From the NCBI GenBank assembly GCA_043228905.1, contig JBHGNT010000007.1:21204001-21268000 (forward strand): a DNA stretch of 64,000 bases, written 5' to 3'. Position 1 is the stretch's first letter. Every line of letters begins with the position of its first letter. Origin of the DNA: Azolla caroliniana. Lineage: Eukaryota; Polypodiophyta. The notes beneath the pieces are model-generated. The model was not told where the DNA came from and did no database searches. It saw only the letters and a program-made list of their open reading frames with translations. The position numbers were made by a program, and so were the translations under genes. Positions 24,132-35,063 of the stretch are shown one piece after another.

Positions 24132-26400
24132 CTATTTTCCACTATCAAAGCTTGAATAATTGTGTGCCTCCATATGCATGGAAGCTGATGCATATATATT
24201 TGCCATACAGACATATGAGGCAGCACACTTCTCATCTAATTGCACAATTTTCTTGAATGCTAATAATCTCCCAAGATCAAAATTTTCCAATTTGTGACAA
24301 GCACCTAGAAAAGCCAGTAACGTTGACACATCATAAACCAAATAATGTTTTGCCTTTTCAAATTCTCCTGCACGGCTAAATAGATCGACCATGCAGGTAT
24401 AGTGTTCTATTATAGGTTTGAGGTTATACAATACAATCATTTCATGGAATAACTGTTCTCCTTGATTCAATAGAGCAGAATGACAGCATGCATTCAGCAA
24501 AGCGAGAAATGTAACAAGGTTTGGTTGGATACACTCTATCCTCATTCTTCTGAATGTACTGAAAGCCATATCCACTTAACCTGCTTGCGCATATCCAGCT
24601 ATAAGCACATTCCATGAAACAATATCTCTCTATGGAAGCCCATCAAACACTTTCCATGCTCTTTGCAGTACACCACATTTGGCATACATATCAATTAATG
24701 TAGTGGCAACAACAATATTCTTCTTTAATATTCCTTGCTCACTAACCTTAGCATGAAGTTCTTCCCCAACCTCAAGAGATCCTATGCTAGCACAAGCCTT
24801 TAAAGTGGAAACATATGCCAGCACATCAGGGGAGACCCCTTCATCCTCCATCCTTTTGAAGCATTCAATAGCTTGATCACTAAGCCCATTCTCAACATAT
24901 CCAGCTATTAAGTGCACTCCATGTTACAGTATCTCGTTCTGGAAGCTCATCAAACACTTTGTACGCTCTTTCAAGGGCTAAACATTTTGCGTACATATTG
25001 ATTAATGCAGTTCCAAGCACGGCATTTTCCTTTAATAATCCTTGCTTGCTCACCCTGGCATACATTTCTTCCCCCAATCTCAAGACACATTATTGCAGCA
25101 CAAGCATTTAGAATGCAAGTATATGTGATGTCATCTGCGATGATTCCCTCCTCATCCATCTGCCTGAAGCATTTAATAGCTTGGACACCAAGCCCGTGCT
25201 CAACATAACCAGCTATAAGCACATTCCATGACACAATATCTCGTTGTGGAAGCTTATCAAATACTTTTTGTGCCTTTTGAAGCACGCCACATTTGGTATA
25301 CATGTCAATCAATGCATTTCCAAGAACAATGTTGTCTTTTTCAATAACCCTTGCTCTCTCAAATTGTCATGGATTGTTTCCCCAATATCAAGGGAACCTA
25401 TAGCCGCGCATGCATTTAAAATGCAAACATATGTCCATGCATTTGGTGAGATTCTCTCATCCTCCATCTCTTTAAAATTTTTAACAGCCTGACAACCAAG
25501 CCCATGGTTAGCATATTCGGCTATAAGGGCAGTCCATGAGACAACATCCCGCTGTGGAAGCTCGTCAAATACTTCACATGCTCTCTGAAGTGCACCACAT
25601 TTGCCATACATATCAATTACTGCATTTCCAACTACGATGCTGTTCTTTGATAACCCTTGTTCCCTCATCTTGGCATGTATTTCTTCCCCAATCTCAAGAG
25701 ATCTTATCGCAGCACAAGCTTTTAAAATGCACACATGTCACTGTGTCTGGAGGAACTCCTTCCACCTCCATCTGTCTGAAGCATTTGATGGCTTGATCAC
25801 AAAAACCATACTCCACATATCCAGGTATAATAACGCTCCATGCCACAACATCTTGTTTTGGAAGCTCATCGAATACTTTATGTGCTTTCTGAAGTGCACC
25901 ACATTTGGCATACATATCGATCAATATGGTGCCAAGGATAATGCTGTCCTTTGGTAATACTTTCTCTCTCACCTTGGCATGTATATCTTCCCCAATATCA
26001 AGAGACCCTATGGCAGCACAAGCTTTCAGAATGCATGCATATGTAACAAACAACAATTAGGAGATACTCCCTCATCGACCATCTGTCTAAAAGCATTCGA
26101 GAGCTTCATAACCAAGCCCTTCCTTGGCATATCCAGATATAAGCGCGCTCCAGCAAAAAACATTTCTATGTGGAAGCTCATTAAACACATGATGTGCAGT
26201 TTCAAGAGCACCACATTTGGCATACATATCAAATTATATGCTATGCCAAGCACCAAATTATGGTTCAATAATCCTTGATCTCTTACCTTGGCATGGATTT
26301 TTTTCTCCAACCTCAAGAGAGCCGATGTGAGCACAAAGCTTCTAAAACAGAGCCATATGTTACCAGCACTGGGGAAGATCAATCTCGGATCCTCCTCCAT
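24132..26400 (-). pseudogene. PLS-type PPR protein, pseudogene
   Basis: On the minus strand six or more overlapping frames carry PPR motifs in order: CVHFKSLCC, YACILKACAAIGSLDIGE, DMYAKCGALQKAHKVFDELP, SWTALIAEYANHGLGCQAV, and near the C-terminus an E-domain-like YTCMVDLFSRAGEFEKA. PPR proteins bind organellar RNA; PLS types usually direct C-to-U editing in chloroplasts or mitochondria. No DYW domain is seen. Frame changes lie near 26045, 25715, 25310, 25075 and 24900, and stops TAG at 24630-24632 and TAA at 24576-24578. No introns are needed to explain the breaks. The repeat style, with REGLLxKxIVVG-like linkers, recalls ferns and lycophytes. Confidence 0.85.
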
Positions 26401-26532
26401 CCGTCAGAAGCATTCTAGGGCTTCAGCATGAAACCCATTGTTAAGCATACCCAGTTATCAGTGCAGTCCATGACACAAATAGTGCGGCATGGAAGGTGAT
26501 CAAAAAGCTGCTGTGCCTCCTAAACTCTGGCT

Positions 26533-26573
26533 TGAACCGAACCGAAACCGAAACCGAAACCGAAACCGAACCG
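26533..26573. repeat. ACCGAA minisatellite
   Basis: About six tandem copies of ACCGAA with small length changes. Confidence 0.85.
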
Positions 26574-27433
26574 GGCCCATTGCTAGCCACCAGCACCACA
26601 TCGGCCATAAGCTCGGATGAGCGTATTGGAAATGCGATTTTATTATTGGACTCCTCATCGATCAAATATAACATATGGGACTCTACTAACATTGAATAAG
26701 TTTTACATAGTAAGTGTGGAATTGAGTAACGACTCTTGGCATTCAAGAATTTTATTGACAAATGTTGCAATCGAAAGTGCACATTATGAACATGAGAGGA
26801 ATGTGTATGTGGAGTGGATTGGATTGACAATGTCTAGAAGGGTAAACTTTAATGGAGCATGTTGTATCAAAGTTCTTGTACCTAGTTATGAATCTTCACT
26901 AGTAACAAACTTCCTAGGTGTTTGGTGTCCCATTACTTTAGTTAACTCACGTTTACTTGACTCCAACTTACATAGGACGTTGTATGTTACAAAGTTATGT
27001 TCTTAGTTTTGTTTCAAGTAGTATAGCTTCTAGTTCTAACTCTTCCCATTATGGACAAGAGGTCTATCCCTTTTTCTACAGTTTTGGTCTCTAATGGGAT
27101 GGCATGTCTAGTGTGTCCTAACAAGCTGAGGTTTGCATTTATGTTTCTAGTGTCGTATATAGGGGTCATAATGATGCTTGTTGAAACACACACACACACA
27201 CATTGTGGGATCCTTCACTCTCAATTGTCACCAATCTTATCGTGATTCAATAACTAAGAAATGTTTGTAGTTATCAGGAGAACGGCAAGCCTAAACCTAT
27301 TGATTTGGCACTTGGATGATATCATCAATTTGCCTTTCATGCCTTTTGTGTGCTTCTTCACTTTCTATTACTTCAATACCTTACCTTAAGAGATTACGAC
27401 AATCTCATCACAAGCTTTGATTGATGAAAAAGT
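26574..27433. other. Spacer, no gene recognised
   Basis: Two open frames of about 65 and 129 codons exist but have no recognisable content. A short (CA)n run lies at 27186-27203. Confidence 0.5.
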
Positions 27434-27960
27434 TCACGAGAACAATACCAAAAGAATGTGTTTTAGAACTAAATTCTCGTCTAAATGTTGTAATAAAATA
27501 AAATATACTTGCTCTAATAAAGAAAATTGCCACATCAATACTCTAACTTTGGTAGATATTCTCTGACTCCATCCATAACTACCATCAAATACAAAAGTAT
27601 TCCACATATCCCAAATATGACACAATCCCCAATATCTCAAAAATAAGAAAACAATCACCATCTCTAATTTTGGGTCAACTTGTGTGAATTGTGCAAATAC
27701 CCACCGACTTTGCATCAAATAACAACCTGAAAAAACTTGCCAAATTTGAAAAATATCAATCCAAATCTAACGAGCAATCAGGCATTGTATGAAAGGATGA
27801 GTAATATCTTCCACTTGAACAATGCAAACGAAACAATTTCCTATTGCTATTCTATGTCATTTTAAAGCTAATCCCAAAGGCAAACCCAATCAATACTTTC
27901 CCATTGAAGACCTTTATTGCAAGTGGCAATTATGTATCAAAATCTATCATAATCCTTAAT
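27434..27960 (-). pseudogene. LINE-type RT C-terminal fragment
   Basis: On the minus strand a Cys/His segment (CIVQVEDITHPFIQC) similar to the RT zinc-binding domain of plant LINEs is followed by FAQFTQVDPKLEMVI and WDMWNTFVFDG, the kind of tail that follows it. A related fragment occurs near 17430-17560. No RT palm remains. The call rests on a few motifs only. Confidence 0.5.
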
Positions 27961-28042
27961 CAGAGATTAGTAGCCACTTATAAAAATGCTTGCTCTCACT
28001 CTCGCTAGTAGCCACTTGTAAAAGTGCTCGCTCTCTATCATA

Positions 28043-28115
28043 ATTACCTTACCCTAGTGGTAAGTTGTTAGCACTACAAGCACTGCGTTGTGGATTCGAA
28101 ACCCAACTTCCTCAC
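28043..28115 (+). repeat. tRNA-derived SINE head
   Basis: A-box-like CCTTACCCTAGTGGTAAG near 28047 and B-box-like GGATTCGAAACCC at 28092-28104 lie about 40 bp apart, the layout of an internal Pol III promoter. The body cannot be folded into a full tRNA, so this is a tRNA-derived repeat, not a tRNA gene. Confidence 0.55.
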
Positions 28116-28143
28116 CTCTCTATTATATACTTTTTATATATCT

Positions 28144-28240
28144 CTTAATTCACTAGATGCCACTGTGGAATGTAGGGGTTGAACCCATGACCACCTGGTC
28201 TCCATTAGACAACCTTACCAACTGAGCTACATCCATCTGG
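28144..28240 (-). repeat. tRNA-like LTR head fragment
   Basis: On the minus strand TAGCTCAGTTGG (A box) and GGTTCAACCCC (B box) are near consensus and 35-40 bp apart. The plus-strand text AGATGCCACTGTGGAATG...TTGAACCCATGACC matches the first part of the solo LTR at 28909, so this is a truncated copy of that LTR head. Confidence 0.6.
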
Positions 28241-28350
<110 letters not shown>

Positions 28351-28384
28351 AACAAGAGGATGTCTCCCATACCCATGGCTCTCT

Positions 28385-28558
28385 TTCCAACTCGAGCTCA
28401 AACATAGAACTTCCCAAGGGGATTCTTGAATGACATGTGATCAATCCTCAATCTAACTCCATTTCTCTTCTTTCCAACTCGAGCTCAAACATAGAACTTC
28501 CCAAGGGGATTCTTGAATGACATGTGATCAATCCTCAATCTAACTCCATTTCTCCTCA
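28385..28558. repeat. 87-bp tandem duplication
   Basis: The text TTCCAACTCGAGCTC...CTCCATTTCTC is repeated with an 87-bp offset (28385 and 28472), nearly without change. Confidence 0.8.
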
Positions 28559-28908
28559 TTATTTCGTGCACAGATTCCGGTTTATATTTTTCCTTACTCC
28601 CTTTCATCGTGGGAATATCTAAGGGGACAAGAAATTGGAGATGTTGAAGTGCAATACTTGGAAGGTTTGAACATTTCTACATGTCACATGGCATGCTAAT
28701 TACAATCAAATCGGATCATCCTTAGAATCATTATATGGTGCCTAGTGACATTATGACTAAAAAGTCAAATTCATAAACCACATACAATATTAAGTCCAAA
28801 ATCTTTCTCATTGCTAGTCGGGAACTATGATGCATGAGCTTGAATTTGGAACATGAGTTTGTGTTTGAAAAATATTTAAGCGGGGAAGTGAAGATACTTG
28901 ATACCAAG

Positions 28909-29405
28909 TGTCATAGACAAGATGCCACATGGAATTGTGGGGGTTAAACCCATGACCTTTCTGGTCTTATTGGGCAACCTTACCAATTAAGCTACATCCA
29001 TCTATGCCTTATTGTATTGTATAAGATTCAACTTACATTGTAGATTCATCACAACAACTTTCAAAGAACCTTCTAGAGAATGCATCTTCATGCACTCTGT
29101 AGAAGTTTCCATGCACTCTCTAGAAATTTTCTAGCTTTCATGCATACCTCCACATTCTTGTATAAATATTAAGGTGCACCTTGACTACAATCAAGGTGAA
29201 CAACACTAGTTACGAAAGCATATCATTAATTCTTGTTCTTTTATCGATTTTCTCTCTTTCTCTCTCTTGCTTGTTCTCTTGTCTATGCTCTCTCTCCCGC
29301 TATCTATTAGTATTGAGTGTCGTCTACTTGTTTGTGACAGTCTTGTTCTCTTGCTTATACTCTCGCTCTCTCTTAGTATTTAGCCTCAACCACCCATTCA
29401 TGACA
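28909..29405 (+). mobile_element. Solo LTR with antisense tRNA-like head (497 bp)
   Basis: Starts TGTCATAGACAAG and ends ATTCATGACA, flanked by the 5-bp direct repeat CCAAG (28904-28908 and 29406-29410). TATA-like GTATAAATATTAAGG lies near 29160. Positions 28931-29000 on the minus strand contain TAGCTTAATTGG and GGTTTAACCCC at tRNA spacing. No internal coding or second LTR is present, so it is a solo LTR left by recombination. Confidence 0.85.
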
Positions 29406-29619
29406 CCAAGTAATTTTATTAAAACAAATTTGAAACTTTTGATCTCAATTCAATAAACTAATTATTCATAACTTCTTATGGAGCTACAAATAATGGCTTT
29501 GGGAGTCCGTTGTTGGAATGAAATGAGAGAGGGCTTCAAACCCATCCTCGCAACAAATAACCCAAGAAATATATGGATTGCAAAAACATCAAGCATCAAG
29601 TTTAGCAAGAGTTAATCAA
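29406..29619. other. Short spacer before copia E
   Basis: No coding content or repeat recognised. Confidence 0.5.
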
Positions 29620-30217
29620 TGTTGAGAATCAAGCTCAGCATAGTGCAACGTGTGAACACAGCTTTTGAGAATCTATGATTACTCAAAGGTCAAGAGTCAC
29701 ACCACTACTCTCTACACATTAACTAGGTGGCATAGAATCATATTCTATGACACATAACTAAACAGTTACATATTCCCCATGACTATGAGTCTTCACATTC
29801 CTCAAGAGAGAGTGGTTCTTGTAGTTAGTTAATGAAGAGAGAGGGTGACTATATATAAAGCACCCTCCTCATCCTTCATACTAAGTTCGTTGTGACTCCT
29901 TGTAATGCTACATTTTGTATTTCATATGACTATGAGTCTTCACATTCCTCAAGAGAGAGTGGTTCTTGTAGTTAGTTAATGAAGAGAGAGGGTGACTATA
30001 TATAAAGCACCCTCCTCATCCTTCATACTAAGTTCGTTGTGACTCCTTGTAATGCTACATTTTGTATTTCATATTCTACTTGTGAATATACACCTTCTTC
30101 TTGAGTATTCCTTTTTCTATCTATTTTTTGTTTTCTATTCTCTCCTCTAATTCCTCTCACACATACACATAACACACATCTCTTCCGCTACACAAGAATC
30201 ATACCCAATTCTTTACA
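29620..30217 (+). mobile_element. Copia E, 5' LTR with internal duplication
   Basis: It begins TGTTGAGAATCAAGC and ends ATTCTTTACA like the LTRs of copia B and C. It is longer (598 bp) because a 147-bp segment is repeated in tandem (29781-29927 and 29928-30074). Each copy contains the TATA box GACTATATATAAAGCACC, so the LTR carries two promoters. Confidence 0.85.
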
Positions 30218-30229
30218 TGGTATCAGAGC
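30218..30229 (+). promoter_or_regulatory. Copia E primer-binding site
   Basis: TGGTATCAGAGC, the exact plant initiator tRNA-Met primer site, directly follows the LTR. Confidence 0.9.
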
Positions 30230-30370
30230 GGTTTGGTAGCTCGATCCCATCCGCGTGTGTTGTGTTCTACGCCGACGTTCGAGAAGAACAGGTCCATCGC
30301 TATTGTAGTGCGGCTACATAGCTCGTGTTCGAAAGAGGAGGAAAAGAAGAAAGAAAGCTTCATCAACATA

Positions 30371-30495
30371 ATGAATACTCAAATGGGGAGTGCTCTCCCT
30401 AGCAAGAAGTTGGATCGAAACAACTTTGCATCTTGGGAGTACAAGATGCACCAATACCTTGTCGGCCAAGGCTATTGGAGCTACATCAGAGCACA
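30371..30495 (+). pseudogene. Copia E Gag, N-terminal stub
   Basis: The ATG at 30371 opens MNTQMGSALPSKKLDRNN and GYWSYIRA, nearly the same as the copia C Gag start at 57447. After about 40 codons it ends at the border of the 24-kb block, where copia A RT text resumes. The rest of E is missing. Confidence 0.85.
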
Positions 30496-30909
30496 AGAAA
30501 ATCAACCCGACCCGACAAATTGTCGGAAGCCTGATATACTTGACAATCACTCAACCCGAAATCAGTTATCCAGTCAGAGTGATCAGTCAGTTCATGTAGA
30601 AGCCAACCGTCGAGCACCTTCAGTGCGCACACCAGATACTCCGGTATGTGAGCGGCACGAAAGACCGAGGACTGTTATACCGGCATGGTATAACCGAAGA
30701 GCTAGTCAGATATACAGATGTCGACTGGGCCGGTGATGCATCAAATCGTTGATCCACCTCCGGTTACATGTTTTCCCTTGGTAGCGCAGTTATTGCGTGG
30801 AGCAACAAAAAGCAGCCAACAATGGCTCTATCGAGCTACCGTTGCCACTTGTGAAGCCATTTGGCTTCGGCGACTGCTGCAAGACCTGCGGATTGAGGTA
30901 CCGACCCCG
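30496..30909 (+). pseudogene. Copia A RT end and RNase H start
   Basis: Starting with the AGAAA repeat, this segment continues the RT text cut off at 6334 in the same codon phase: RQIVGSLIYLTITQPEISYPV, then LRYVSGTKDRGLLY, RYTDVDWAGDA (RNase H Asp) and WSNKKQPTMALSS. Stops replace Gln near 30597 and another residue near 30751; one frame change follows. It is cut at 30909 by gypsy H, and continues at 47898. Confidence 0.8.
30905..30909 (+). repeat. CCCCG target duplication of gypsy H, left copy
   Basis: CCCCG here and at 47898-47902 flank gypsy H exactly. Confidence 0.9.
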
Positions 30910-31407
30910 TGTTGTCCAGAGGACAGAAATGTAAAATTAGGAAATTAGCAAACGGCGGTAGTGTAACCGAGTAGGAATGAACGCCAGCGAAGCGCCGAGT
31001 CCGAGTATCACGGGCCACCGACGGCTCGGCTGTGTATTAGGGGAAACGTTATTTAAACGAGGTCCAGTACCTCAGAGCAGGGGGGAGAAAAAATATAGGC
31101 GGAAGCACTAGCTTAGTCCATCGTAGCTAGTTAATCTTGTAAGGTCACGGGCCGTAGGCCGTGTTCTGTAATCCTTTTGGTGTTGCAGTAATATATTTGA
31201 TTTGTGTCCATTTTGCTCCATGTGTCTGTGCTTTGGCTCATACTTATGATTTCAGCGCCGCCCACGCCTATCAAGATCTCGCTAGTGTTTTATCTCTGAT
31301 CATCTCCTCCCTCACGACGCCTCTGTTACGAGCCTTCACATACCACGCCCTTGGATACCGATAGTTGTAGGTCTATCGAAGGTGTTCACCCAAAGGAACG
31401 GGAAACA
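30910..31407 (+). mobile_element. Gypsy H, 5' LTR (498 bp)
   Basis: It begins TGTTGTCCAGAGGAC and ends ACGGGAAACA. It has the same length as the 3' LTR at 47400-47897 and differs from it at 14 sites by my count (2.8%), 13 of them transitions. TATTTAAACGAGG near 31050 is a likely TATA element. The segment is GC-rich compared with the flanking copia LTRs. Confidence 0.95.
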
Positions 31408-31425
31408 CAATTTGGCACGCCCGGT
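31408..31425 (+). promoter_or_regulatory. Gypsy H primer-binding region
   Basis: CAATTTGGCACGCCCGGT follows the LTR. It is not the tRNA-Met site used by the copia elements and gypsy J, so another tRNA primes this family; which one I cannot tell by eye. Confidence 0.5.
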
Positions 31426-31589
31426 TATAGCTGTGAGTGCACAACGAGCTTCGTTGAAGGGCCGCCGTTACGGCGCTTTCTCGCACCACGAGGTCTCGGC
31501 CACCTTCCCGACGCCCTGAGTCAGTCGAAGGAACTTCCGACTCGGCGGTCACTGACCAATCCTTTCCTGAGCAATCGGAGGCTTCCCTA

Positions 31590-33302
31590 GTGCAATCCTC
31601 GCCACCGGACACTCGATCGCGAGTTGATTCACCACCAAAACCCCCGCCGAGCCCTCCGGAGGTCAATCAACCGAAACTAAACCCTTTTCTGGTGCTACCA
31701 GAAGACCTAGAGTACGACATCATGCCGTACCCATACCCACGATACACCGACGGACTAGATGCGGAGTCACACATCCGTGCCTTCATATCCACTTGGCAGG
31801 CCAACCACTCAACGCACCGCCTCACGCCGGCCGAAATCGATGCCTCAAAGATTGCCGAGTTCACCCTCTCCCTCGATGGACCGGTCGCACGATGGTACTC
31901 TCGCCTCGAAATAGGAGAGGCCACCACTTTCCAAATCGTGCGCACAAAGTTCCTTGAACTTTTTCATCGCGAAGTGCCTAAACAGGAACTGCTCCGGCAA
32001 TTCTTCTCTATATGCCAAGAACTGCACGAAACGGTCGCGCAGTTCAAGATCTGGTTCCAGGATCTCTACATACAAGTGGCCGATGATGTCTCGGCACAAC
32101 ATATACCAGACACTTTCCTGTCCAGTTTACGAGAGCCTCTTCGAATGGCTCTCGCACTTACAAATTTCGCCAACCATACTATCGAACAAGTCATTGCGCG
32201 GGTTCTCGCCCTCGATCGAACCCAGCACGGCGCGGCCTTCTCGATGACATCCTTACAAAACGCTCTTCCCCAAGAGGACAATCGCTTTCGCCAAGCTCTG
32301 CAATGCACGGCGTGTTCAGGATCAGGGCACTTGGCCCTCAAATGTCCCCACCGACCACAGTGTCCGATCTGTCAGTCTCGAGCTCACACTGTCAAGCAGT
32401 GCGAATATAATATGCTGAACCGCACAACGGCGGCACCGGTCCGCCAGATCGAGCCAAGAAATACATACTCTTGGCATGACGAGCGATATGCCTACCGAGA
32501 CCAGGATAACGACCGATCGCGATCCCCGGATCGACGGCGTCGAGACGACGACTACCGACGTGATCACTATCGCGATGACCAGCACGACGATTATGCTCGA
32601 TATGAGGACGATCGCGATGACCGGTATGACCGACGGAACTCACGCATTGATCGGCGAAACGGCAACCGCAACTCACGCAACAATAGAAGACATAACGACA
32701 ACTGTCGACGGGACGCTCCTCAAAATGACCAGCGCAACTCCAACGCACCTCGGACCAACCCATCACCAAATGAGACTAGGAATCAACAGCAACAGCTTCC
32801 ACACACAGACCGAGTGGACACCAGCAACTCGGCGAACGTTACGTGTTTTAAATGTAACCAACCAGGCCACTATGCCACGCTATGCCCAACAACCGACCGT
32901 GGCAAAGCACCTGCCGTGAATAGTATCATGGCCGATGTTCAAACCGTCACTACCCGGAGTAAAGCGCAGACTACACAGTGGCAAATACAAGACGAAGTCC
33001 GTCAGGTAGCAAAAGAATGGATCGACATGGCCAATAAAAAGAATACCGTGCGCATGCAAATTGACATGAGAGACGTGCCCAACGAAGCACCACAAGCCTC
33101 GGTACCATCCACGTCGACGGAGGACGACCAACTATGGGATGTTCTTACCAACTCCCGCATCTCGCTGCCCCTACATAAACTGTTACCACTCATGCCGAGA
33201 TTTCGGGACACCCTGGCGGCACTCCAGGCCAATACTAAGCCCATGATGCTACCGGTACACCTCACCAAAGTAGGAACCGATCCACCACTCATGGATTCTT
33301 AG
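31590..33302 (+). CDS. Gypsy H Gag (570 codons, open)
   Basis: An uninterrupted frame. Residues 30-230 hold the capsid-like retrotransposon Gag domain (FISTWQANHSTHRLTPAE, SLDGPVARWYSRLE, FLELFHREVPKQELLRQFF). A Cys/His cluster CTACSGSGHLALKC-CPICQ starts at residue 239, and a classical zinc knuckle CFKCNQPGHYATLC at residue 419. Between them lies a strongly charged Arg/Asp/Asn-rich stretch (about 305-400) beginning RSRSPDRRRR. The Gag would package element RNA. The frame ends with TAG at 33300-33302, and the protease continues in the next frame. It is the longest intact frame in H. Confidence 0.85.
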   Translation: MQSSPPDTRSRVDSPPKPPPSPPEVNQPKLNPFLVLPEDLEYDIMPYPYPRYTDGLDAESHIRAFISTWQANHSTHRLTPAEIDASKIAEFTLSLDGPVARWYSRLEIGEATTFQIVRTKFLELFHREVPKQELLRQFFSICQELHETVAQFKIWFQDLYIQVADDVSAQHIPDTFLSSLREPLRMALALTNFANHTIEQVIARVLALDRTQHGAAFSMTSLQNALPQEDNRFRQALQCTACSGSGHLALKCPHRPQCPICQSRAHTVKQCEYNMLNRTTAAPVRQIEPRNTYSWHDERYAYRDQDNDRSRSPDRRRRDDDYRRDHYRDDQHDDYARYEDDRDDRYDRRNSRIDRRNGNRNSRNNRRHNDNCRRDAPQNDQRNSNAPRTNPSPNETRNQQQQLPHTDRVDTSNSANVTCFKCNQPGHYATLCPTTDRGKAPAVNSIMADVQTVTTRSKAQTTQWQIQDEVRQVAKEWIDMANKKNTVRMQIDMRDVPNEAPQASVPSTSTEDDQLWDVLTNSRISLPLHKLLPLMPRFRDTLAALQANTKPMMLPVHLTKVGTDPPLMDS

Positions 33303-34047
33303 AATCATCATTAAGGGACAAGACCTGCACGGATGCATCATCGACGACGGATTCGGCGTAAATGTTATTAGCGAGTCAACGTGTCACAACCTCGACTTGA
33401 ATCAATGGGAACCATGCCCCTTTTGGCTTCGGATGGCCGACACCCGCTCCGTTCGCCCCATTGGTTTAATCCACCATCTCGACTTCACACTCGGAGGCCA
33501 CATGTTCACGATCTCGGCCGTCGTGCTAAGACTGGAGACACAAGGTGCCTACCCAATGTTACTAGGTCGACCATGGTTGCGTACAACGAATATCAAGCAA
33601 CATTGGCAACACAATATGATCTCGTTTCGACGAGGCAAGACAAAAGTCCGAATCATCACTGAAGAACGAGTCCCCGTCGCCCTCAACACTTCACCGTTAT
33701 ACGCGGAAGGGGTCCATATGCTTGACGGTTTGGCCGATGAGGAGGTCGATGACTTCCTAGATGATCATCCCACGATCATCCCTTTCTTCAAAATCAATGC
33801 CATACCAACCATCGAGCCACCTAAAGACGAGGAAGTCACGGAGGAATCACCACCCCAAGATGAACCAGATCCAACCACAGTTGCCGAGCTACGCCATGCT
33901 CGGGAGGCTTTCGAACGCGAACTCGCCATTTCACAATGAGTCAAAGCATCAACCGTGGAAACAATAAACCTCGGCTCGGACGAGAATCCCCGTACGTTAC
34001 AAATTGCCAATAATCTACCAACCGGAGAACGGGCATCCCTCGTATGA
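33301..34047 (+). pseudogene. Gypsy H protease region
   Basis: Directly in the +1 frame after the Gag stop. It contains IIDDGFGVNVIS, the retropepsin motif with DDG in place of DSG/DGG, then LDFTLGGHMFTI and YPMLLGRPWLRT, the flap and end of the protease fold. An acidic linker follows to a TGA at 33937-33939, and another TGA at 34045 precedes the RT. Proteins of this kind cleave the Gag-Pol precursor. Confidence 0.8.
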
Positions 34048-34633
34048 TTGCTCACCGACTACCAGGATGTTTTCGCTTGGTCTTACACCGATATGAAGGG
34101 GCTGGATCCTCAATACTACCAACATCAAATCCACCTCTTACCCGACACTCGGCCGGTTCAGCAGAGGCGCTACAGGATGAACCCCAACTGCGCCGCTAAA
34201 GTCAAAGAGGAAATCGACAAACTACTCTCAGTGGGCTTCATTCGCCCTGTTAAATAGGCCATGTGGTTGAGCCCGATCATAGTAGTCCCAAAGAAGAACG
34301 GAAAAATCCGCGTCTGCGTCGACTATCGGAAGCTTAACGCGGCAACAGTCACCGACGGTTTCCCTCTCCCCTTCACGGACAGCGTCCTCAACACGGTAGC
34401 CGGCCACGAATGCTACAGTTTCCTCGACGGGTTCAGCGGCTACCCGATCATAGTAGTCCCAAAGAAGAACGGAAAAATCCGCGTCTGCGTCGACTATCGG
34501 AAGCTTAACGCGGCAACAATCACCGACGGTTTCCCTCTCCCCTTCACGGACAGCTTCCTCAACACGGTAGCCGGCCACGAATGCTACAGTTTCCTCGACG
34601 GGTTCAGCGGCTATAACTAGATAAGAATGCACC
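34048..34633 (+). pseudogene. Gypsy H RT fingers with in-frame duplication
   Basis: It begins LTDYQDVFAWSYTDM and HQIHLLPDTRPVQQRRYRM, then VKEEIDKLLSVGFIRPVK and a TAG. The RT segment IIVVPKKNGKIRVCVDYRKL...FLDGFSGY occurs twice in tandem, offset by 171 bp (34272-34442 and 34443-34613), exactly 57 codons, with only about three base differences. The second copy ends at the solo-LTR insertion at 34634. Duplication of the RT fingers/palm start would wreck the polymerase. Confidence 0.85.
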
Positions 34634-35063
34634 TGTCATGATATGGCAAGACTCGAACCCATGACCTTATGCGTACATGGGTCGAGCTCTTGACCATTAG
34701 ACTATACATTGTAATACATAGAATATTATTTTCACTTATGTTTTATTATAGAAAATTGATGTATATTCCAGATTTCTCTAGAACAATCTAGAAACTTCAG
34801 GAGATTCCTTAGAACACTATAAAAGGAGGCACAAGGCATTACTTCGAACCAAATCAGTTCAACGCCAGTCTTAAGCCTCCTAGCTACTGTACATTTTCTT
34901 CACATAATATATATATTTTCTTATCATCACTCTCTCTCTCTCTCGATCTCTCTCCCCCTCCCTCTCACTCACTCTTTCCTTCTCTCGAGAGTTCTGCACC
35001 TCTCTTAGTACTAATACTTCTTTTAGTACTAATTCCTTCTCTGTCTTAGTACTGTTCCTGACA
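34634..35063 (+). mobile_element. Solo LTR in gypsy H RT, tRNA-like head (430 bp)
   Basis: Starts TGTCATGATATGG and ends TTCCTGACA, with the perfect 5-bp duplication GCACC at 34629-34633 and 35064-35068. TATA-like CACTATAAAAGGAGG lies near 34816. On the minus strand TAGTCTAATGG (34694-34704) and GGTTCGAGTCT (34649-34659) form A- and B-box-like elements about 35 bp apart. Same family style as the solo LTR at 28909. Confidence 0.9.

Noticed and set aside
28043-28240. tRNA genes
   Set aside because: A and B boxes are present, but acceptor and anticodon stems do not pair well and both lie in repeats.
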